Positions 7,481 to 16,400 of a stretch of 22,337 nucleotides of DNA are shown in pieces. Source of the stretch: Pelagophyceae sp. CCMP2097 (taxonomy: Eukaryota; Sar; Pelagophyceae); contig MU657291.1 in NCBI GenBank assembly GCA_026770575.1, forward strand, positions 78,648 to 100,984, given 5' to 3'. Within the stretch, counting starts at the first letter, position 1. Every line of letters starts with the position of its first letter. A program made the position numbers and the translations under genes. Under the pieces are notes generated by a model. That model worked only from the letters and a program-made list of their open reading frames with translations. It did no database searches and was not told where the DNA came from.

Positions 7481-10400
7481 ATGGACGGCCGCGAGTCGCC
7501 GGAGCGAATCAACATCTGCTGCACGAGATGCGAGGTCGAGCTTTCGGAGACGTGCGTGGCTTTGTTGGGCATTGCGGTTCAGGATTCAAACTCGACGAAC
7601 CGTCACGTAGCGTCGGCGGCTGCGCGCACCCGCGCCTGGCGGCGGCGGTTTGCGTCTTGTGCTACGAAGAAGTCGAGGAGCATGATGACGACGCCTGCGC
7701 GTGGTGCGGCGACGGAGGTGAGTCCCTCTTCGGCATGCGTTGCAGCGCGACTCGCTGAGCATGCGTTGCAGAGCTTCCTCGTGCGTCGAACCGTCGTGCG
7801 AACCTCCGCGTCGCAGGCACGCTCTTCTGCTGCGACGACTGCGACCTGGCGTTTTGCGAGGCCTGTTTGGCCCGAAACGTCGACGCGGCGTACGCGTTGG
7901 ACGTGGCGCACCGCGACGCTTGGACGTGCATCGCGTGCGACGCCACGCCCCTCAAGCAACGCGCCTTCGACCTCGCCACCGTGCTCCGGTGGGATTGTGG
8001 CTGTTCGACGCCGGACCGGCGAGTTTCGGATGAGTCGAATGACGAGTGTAAACTTGCAGATGACGACGCTGTCCGAGAAAAATGCATCACTCGGCTTTTC
8101 AAGATTGAGTCTGAAATCGCAGAGTCGCAAGAAGCTCTAGAGGCCGAAGCGTTCAATGCCGTCGAGGCGGACATTCGAGCGGAACTCGATTTACGAGTGC
8201 AAGCGGGTGACTGGATAGACTCTACTGAGGGAGTCATCGACGGCATCGTTTTAGTTGACTTAGACGCGTACTCACGACTGCACCTCCGCAAGCTGGAGCT
8301 GCTGGAGCTCTCGCAGACGCGGGCGCAGGAGAGGTTGGACGCGGCGAAGGGTCGGCTTGAGGACGTATACATGGCTCTCGCTGCGGCAGACGCGTCCGGC
8401 GCCGTGAGAGGCAGCGTCCACAGAGATGCGCGCACGCCTGGTATCACAGAGATGCACACGCGCCGGACCATGGTGTGGAAGGGGCGGGCGCCGTGCGACG
8501 CCGCGCACTTGTTTGCAGACGTGGGTCGTCTTCCAGAAGCCCCGCGCGGGCCGAGACCCACGTCTCCCAGAACCCCCGCTTTCTAGGCTTGCGCGGAGAC
8601 GGAGGCGTGGCGCTCTGCGCCGCAGCTGGCGCGGCGCCTCGGCGGCCGCGTCGGCGAGCTCGCATCGCGGCAGGCCAATGGCGCGGGGCCGGCGGAGGGC
8701 CACGACGCCTCCGCCTCGGACAAGGTGCACCCCTCTCGCGACGTCGTCAGAGGCATCCGGTGGGATGTCAAGGCTCGCTGCACCGAGGGGCGTTGGGTTG
8801 CATTTTCACCGTTCAAAAGAGCCTCGCATCGCGCGCGGCATTGCGACTGCGCTCTTCGCAGGACGGTTCCGACGACGAGCCGGAGTACGAGGCGGACGCG
8901 TCGGTGCAGCGGCGGCGTCTGGTGTTGGAAAACCCGGACCGGGACGAGGGGCGAGACGGTGCACACAGTCATGGCAAACCTGTCGCAGCAACGACGGCGG
9001 ATGACAGGCCTAGGCGGGGCTGAGTTCGATCCACGCCGGGGGTCTTGCTGTGTGAAAAACGCCTTGGCCGTTTGTGCCGCTCACTCGCCTTTAGGCGGCC
9101 ACGCGCGCCGCGGAGGCGTTTATGCTCGCAGAGCGGCCAATTAAGCGCAAGAGAGTCAACGGCCGCCTCGACGGCGCCACCTTCGGCGCCAACGGTGCGC
9201 CGACAGATGCGGTAGAGGGCGGAGATGGGCTGCCCCAACAAGGCCCGTGTCGAAAGGCCTCGCCGAGAACGTCGAAAGGCGAGAAGTGCGTTGACAAACA
9301 AGGTAGGCTTTGAGGCCCGGCGCCGCGCGGAGCTCGGTTCGGACGTTTACGACGCAGTCTATAAGTCCGAGCACCCTTTCGCCGCTTTATCGACGTTGAA
9401 GAAACAGGTGGAAGGCTACGACCTTTCCGACGACGACGAGGTCATCGAACTTGATTCCAATTGGCGAAACGACATCGACGCGAATGCTTTGTACGGCCCA
9501 GAAGTACGAGCGCTCATTGAAGCAAACGAGGCAAAATCGCTCCTCTCCGCGGGCCTGGCCATCCGCTTGCAGACAGTGCGTGTGTCGATGGAAAGCGGCA
9601 TGAAGAGAGCGGGGGGGGGGGGTCGTTTTGCGAACGCAATCGCAGGTCAAGGCGGAGTCGGACGCGCGCGACGACGCGCGGGAGCGGCGCGCGGCGTACA
9701 CGTCCCGCGACGGCCGCGCTTACAAGGCTACTTGGGCCGCGTCGCGAAAGCCGCCTTTTGAAAAATCGTCTCAAAAACAGTCTCAAAAGCGCACCGCGGT
9801 TCGCTTGGACGTTGGCGCATCTACCGCCGCGGACGCCGGCGTTTTTGAAGACGCTTTTGAAGACGCTCTGGAGTGTCAGCCGCAGACTGTGGAGTGTCAG
9901 CCGCAGACTGTGGGAAAGAAACGACTCGATGAGCGCAAGTCGGTGGGTTCGGCGGCTCTCGCAGACGGGCATCAAGAGACGTACGAGTTTCCGATCAAGC
10001 CGAAGACGGCGCGTTTCGGCGCGGGAGACGACGGCGCGGTGGTGGTCGAAGAGGGCGTTGCGGCGAGGGTCGGCGTTCCGGCGAGGGTCATTTCCGGCCG
10101 GGTGGAGAACGGCGGCAATGCCTTTGCGTTGTTGTACGTCCCCATCCAACCTCTGCGGTATAGAGCGGAGCACCATTTTGTGATGAAGGCGTTTGCGTCC
10201 AACGGCGAGCCCATCTTGATCGGGAGAGAGACGCCGGAGAGGCTGTCTTCTTGCCAAGACAGCCTCATCGTTTTTAAAAAAGCGGAGAATAAATACCCCC
10301 GCCACTTCGCCCAGCTGCACCAAGACGAGGACGGCATGTTCTGGCTGGAGAAGTGCACTTGCAAGGAGTCCAAGGGTTTGTACGTGGACGGCGTCGAGAG

Positions 10401-13400
10401 GCTGGAGGCCGCCGTCCTGCTCCGGCATGCCTCGACGGTTGAGTTCACCACTTCGAAAGCGACCAACGCGCAGTCTTTAAAGGCGTACTTCCTCAAGCCC
10501 TCTGATTCAGGCTTCTTCGAGCTGCCAAAGTTCGCCGCGGTCGATTTCAAAATCGCCCAAAGCGCGAAAGAGGGCCCCGGCCGCCGACGAGACGACCCCA
10601 TCTCGTTCGTGGAGGAGGACGACCGTCGCGGCTTGGAGTGCTCGCCGGCGGCCAAGGGGAGGAAGAGGCTGGGCGACATTCTGGGCGACGATAAACTCTC
10701 GTCGGCGACCATCGTCGCCAAAGAGCACGAAGCGGCGAAGAAGCGCCGCTTGGCGGAGAACGCCGCTCGGCGGGCGTCGAACGATCCGGGGAAGCGGTCC
10801 GTTGGAAGGCCTCTGAAGATTCACGATTTGGACGCTGCCGAGGCCGCGGGCTGGATCGGCCGCAAAGCATCGCCGGAGGACGTTTTGGAAGACGCTCTCG
10901 ACGACGGGCTGGATGCGATTGTGCTGAGCGACGAAGGGGAGTCGCAGGTGCTGGTGCCCCGGTATTTATGTAAAGTGTTGAAACCGCACCAGATTCAAGG
11001 CATGCGCTTCTTATACGACCAAACCGTCGAATCCTTGCAGACGCTGAATCAACCCGACGATGCCGCCACGCCGCTCGGATGCGTGCTGGCGCACTGCATG
11101 GGTCTCGGCAAGTCGCTGACGTCGATTGCGTGCCGTTGCCGCGCCGGAGAACGGCACCCAAAGCGCCGCACAAGAGACTGGATGGTGCCGAGAACATGGC
11201 CCCCGAACGGACGGTTTTGAATGGACAGTCCGTTCGATGCGCCTCTACGGACGGCCCCCAACGGACGGCCCCGAGAAGAACGGCCCTGCCGTTGCAGTGG
11301 TCGACGCGGACCTCCGCGACGGCAGAGGGATCAGGGCCGATGCCGCCCTTTGGGCAGTCCCTCGAGACGGTCCCTCGAGACGGTCCCTCGATTGGCGGTC
11401 CCTCGAGACGGTTGTGAGTGGACGGTCCATCGAGACGGACACGAGGCAGCTCCTCGTCACGGTCCTCGAGACGGCCCTTGTACACGTTCGCTCGAGACGG
11501 TCCCTCGAGACGGAAACGGTCCCTCTCCAAGGCCCCTCTGCAAAGCCCTGCGAGGCGGTCCCTCAAGACGGTTCCTCGAGGCGCCCCTCTGGACAATCCG
11601 TCAAAACGGTCCCTCTCAAAGGCCCCTCGGGACGGTCCCTCTGGACGGTGGCCGACGTGGACCTCCGCGGCGGCAGAGGGGCGTCTACGGCCTATTTCAA
11701 AGGTTCCTCGAACCGGTCTCTCTCTACCGGCCCCTCTCCACGGCCCCTTTGCGGTCCCTCTGGCAAGAGCCCCCCCCGCGCCGAGGGCCCGTGACGAGAT
11801 CCCTGCGACAGGGTCCCTGTTAAAAAGGCGTCTCTGTGGCGGGGTCCCTCTGAAAAGGTCCCTCTGAAAAGGTCCCAGTAACGAGGTCCCTCTGACAAGG
11901 GCACGTAATAGTCCCAGTGACGGGGTCCCTCAGACTCGGACCCTCTGGCATGAATTCCAGAGGTCCCCACCGTGACGGGGTCCCTGTGGCAGGGTCCCTC
12001 TAACAAGGGCCCGTGACGGGATCCCTGTGACGAGGGCCCCTGACAGGGTCCCTGCGACGGGGTCCCTGTGACGAGGGCCCGTTAAGGTCCCTCTGATAAG
12101 GGCCCTTCGAAAAGGTCCCAGTGACGAGGCGCCTGTGACAAGTTCCCCTTCAAGTCCCTCGTCACAGGGTCACGGGGACCTTTGCACCGTGTCACCGAAA
12201 AATCCTCGTCGCTTAGGGACCTCGAAATCTCAGGGACCTTGTCATAGAGACCTTACCGGCGACGTTGCCACCGCGACGTTGTCACAGGGGACTTGTCATA
12301 GAGACCTTGCATTAGGGACCCTGTCACGGAGACCTTTTCGGCTTTTCGGCATCTTGTCACACGGGCCTTGTCACAAGAGCCTCATCACGGGGACTTCGTC
12401 ACGTGGTCCTTGCCACGGGGACCTTGCCAGGACCTTGTCACACGGGCCTTGTCACAAGGGCCTCGTCACGGGGACCTTGCCACGGGGACCTTGCCACGGG
12501 GACCTTACGGGGACCTTTTTCTCACGGGGACCTTGCCGCGGGGACCTTGTCACGGGACCTTTTCACAGGGTCACGAGGATTGTCGCCACAGGGGCCTTTG
12601 CACCATGGGATCTGTCAACGGGGCCACAGGACCGGAGTCAGAAGGACCTCGTCGGATGGAACTTTGCACGGGTCCTGGTCGCAGGGACCTTTGCAAAGTG
12701 CCACCGTGGGGACTTTGTCGCAGGGACCTCGCCGACGACCTTTTCACAGCGACTTTGTCGCAGGGACCTCGCCGCCCGCCCCCGCCCACGCCCGCTCCCC
12801 TAGGTTCGTGGCGGCGCTGCTTTCTCACCCGCAGGCGCGCGAGCGGCTGAAGACGGTCCTGATTGTGGCGCCTACAAACGTGGTTAGTGTGGGCTGTGGG
12901 GTATTTTGGGGTATTTTGGGGTATTTTGTAATATTTTGTAATATTTTGACGCCGCCCGTCTCGTCTAGGTGCGCAACTGGGAGGCCGAGTTCAAGAAGTG
13001 GTGCGTGCCCGCCGCCCTTTGCCGCCGCGCGGGACATTGGATTATGGGATTTTCCCAGAATATGGGCTCTTGAGGGATGCCATACGGGCTCATGGGTGGG
13101 AGAGGGCCCGTGCAAGACCATCCTTTCCCGGAAACTTGAAAAGCGCAAGGACCCCCTGCTAAGCCTCTTGGATAAACACTCGCAATGCCTCGGCACGGTC
13201 ACTTTCGAGGCCTCTTTTCAGGGCCCTTGCAAGCCCCCGCGCACGGTTCCTCGCAAGGGACCAGCGTTCAGGCGGGGTCCCTACAAGGCTCGGCAAACGG
13301 GCCTTGACCCTCTTTGACGGGCTCTGGCAAGCTCCCACGCACGGTTCTTTGCAAGGGACTGTTCAAGGCTTTTTGCAGGGGCCTTGTCCCTGGCAAGGCC

Positions 13401-16400
13401 TTCTGTGCGGGGCGGCCCCTCTCTGTGGCCTCTTACGACCCCTCGTGCGGTCAGAGGGCGGGCCTCTTGCATGACGCGCTCCCATCGTACGAAGAGGCCA
13501 AAGGGGCGCCCTGCAAGGCCCCTCGGTCCCTCGCACGGGCCCAGCATGAAAAGTCATCTGGACGGCCCCTCGCAAGGCTGCGATCCCTGACGAGCCCCCT
13601 CGCACGGGCCGTGGGAAACCCCTTCTGTACGGTCCCTGCAAGGCCGTTTGCACGGGTGAGGCCGCTCTTTTCCTGGAGATGGTGTTTCCCCGTCGTGGTC
13701 GAGCCGGGGGCTCGAAGAGGCGTTTCGAGCAGCGAGAGGCCCGGAGGACGCTTTTGGGACACTCCCTGTGCGATGCTCCTCGCACGAGCCCTCGCACAGC
13801 TCCTTGACCAGCCCCGACTCCTTGCAGGGGCCTTGCACGGGCCCTTGCGCGGGTCCTCATACGGTCCCTTGCACAAGGCATCTTTCACGGATACCTGCAA
13901 GGCCTCTCGCAAAGTCTCTTGCCAAGGCTCCTCGTGAAGGTCCTTGCGCGGTCCCTTGCGCGGCCCCTCGAAAAGGGCCCTTGCGCGGCCCCTCGCGCGG
14001 TCTCTTGTCAAGGCCCCTTGGACGGGGCCCTCGCACGGGCCGCGTTTCTCAAAAGTGAAAATCCCCTCGTGGGCCTGGAGGCAGGGCCGGAGGTGGCTCC
14101 CTTGGCAACGCGGGTCCTCGCAAGGCGCCCCGCCCTCGCAAGGACCCCGAGGAGACCACGGGCCCTTGCAAGGCGCCTACCGCGGTCCCTCGCACGGCCT
14201 TTTCAAGGCCCCTCGTCACCTCTGCGTCTCATTGGCCTCTTGAACGGCTCCTCGTCCGTCGAGGGGCCGCAGAGGGGCCGTCTCCAGGACCGTATCTGGG
14301 ATCGTCTCTGAACCGTCGGCGGCTGGAGAGGCCGCCTGTGCAGTGCCGCCTTCAATGCGAGGCCTTTCTCCGGCCCTGGGACCCGCAAACCCCGACGCGG
14401 CTCCTTTCGACGCGGGGGCGCGACGTCGGGGTGACCCTCAATCCCTCTCAATCCGTCTCTGGGACCGCCTCTAGGACCGTCGAGAACGGGCCGTCGAGAA
14501 CGGGCCGTCGAGAACGGACCGCCTCCAGGACCGTCTCGACGGGCAGTCTCCCGAGGCCGTCTTTTGAGGCCATATCTCCGACCCCGTCTCCGGTATCGTC
14601 GATGGCGCCTCCAGGACCGTCTCCGGCCCCGTCTCCGGTCCCCTGGAGCGCATTTGATGATTTTCTCCGCACCCTGTCTGGGGACCCCAAACTGCCGCCT
14701 TTCGACGCGCCGAGGGCAGGAGAGGCAGCGAGGGCGGACTTCTGCCAGGGAGGGCGGGGCACGCAGAGCAGAGGAGCTGACTCTGGGCCCGTAAATCGAC
14801 GGCCTCTGGACAGTCCATCCCAAGATCTGGACGGCCCCAAAGCAATGTTGATCACAGTCCGCCCCAAAGATCGATCACAGTCCGTCCCAAAGATCACAAG
14901 GCTCCAAAGTGCGATTCCTGACCCCCTCGCCAAGGGCAGTGGGGACCCCAGTACCAAGGCCCTTCTACCAAGGCGGCTCGGTGGCCTCCGAGGACGGCCC
15001 CTCGTTGGGTCCTTTGAGCCGGGAAGCACCTCGCAAGGCCTCTCACAATCGCCCGGCCTTGCGAAAAGGACCCCTGCCTCTGGACGGTCCGATTCGACGC
15101 GCTCGAAGCGCGCCTTGGAACGGGTCTCGGGGAGAAACCCTTTGGGTTCGGGTCAGCCTGAATTCCACCTGGCGCAAATCGGGGTCTCGAACGTGGACCC
15201 CTTTCCCCCGTCGATTAGTGACCCTTTTCCCGGTCGATTAGGTGCAAGCGCGACGCAGCTCTCGCGGGCCGCGTCTGCGTGGTGGACACGTCGTCGTGTA
15301 AAGACTTGGCAGCCCGGGTTTTCGTCTTGGAAAAGTGGCAGCGCTTGGGTGGCGTCTGCGTCATGGGTTATGATCTTTACGCCTCCACGGTCAAGGCCAA
15401 AGTCGCGACGGCGAAAACGCGGAAGAAGTTCAAAGTCGTCAAGGAGACTTACGAGGCTCTGGTGAGACGAGGCGGCTTACCTGCGCGCTTAAAGAGCATC
15501 ACCGTACTGGGCAAACCGGGCTTGTATGCGGATCTCATGGAAGACGGCACGATCAAATTCGCCTGCGATGCGTACACCAAATACTTCGCTTCGCCTCTCA
15601 AGTTCCTCAGGGAGGTGGGAGGGGGCAATGGCCGCAAGTACTGGACGGAGGTTTTTTATCAAGACGTCGCTCTCGAAAATTACCGCACCTCTGAGACGGT
15701 GGCCGTTTCCGAGGCGAATTCGGATTCCGAGACTTTGGCAGTTGAAGCGCGGAGGTGCTTGCAGGACCCGGGGCCGGACGTGTGCATTTTGGACGAGGCG
15801 CACATGATAAAGAATTACAAAACGAACAAGTTCATCGCCCTCGATTCTATGCGCACGCGCCGAAGGATCGCGCTGACAGGGACGCCGCTGCAAAACAACC
15901 TCATGGAGTGCGTCCCGGCTTTCTGAAAGACGTTTGTCAAGGAGCAACGCCTCTTTCTTCGCGACGATGATGATCAGTTGCGAGACTACGACCATTGAAT
16001 CGAACCCCCGAACGCTCGCCAGGTACCACAACATGATCACCTTTGTGCGCGGCGGCGCGCTGGGCACGCGCGCCGAGTTTAAGAACCGGTGCGTTTGCCC
16101 CGTCTTTCGTGGGCCTTTTTTTTAGGGTTTGTGGGATTGGGGATTTTATAAGATTCAAAGCGGTACTTTGCGGGTATTTATGGGATTCAAAGCCCAAAGG
16201 GCCTTTGCAAGTCGCGGGGCCGCAGGCGCCTTTGGGCACCCCCGCTCCTTTGCGGAAAGCCCGCTTTCTAGCTTCGCGGACCCGATTGAGAACGGCATGT
16301 GCTCCGACTCATCGCCCTCGGACGTTGTGAGGATGAAGCGAAGGACGCATGTCCTCTTGACGCAAATCTCCGACTTTGTCCAGCGTACGGACCCGCGTCG

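Noticed and set aside
11126..12803. Several 150-220-codon frames between the SNF2 exons, rich in Ser/Arg/Gly/Thr
   Set aside because: They translate minisatellite units inside an intron whose flanking exons join in phase. No domain or conserved motif is present.
13281..15029. Long frames on both strands in intron 10
   Set aside because: They arise from near-palindromic repeat units that stay open in several frames. SNF2 continuity requires this segment to be spliced out.
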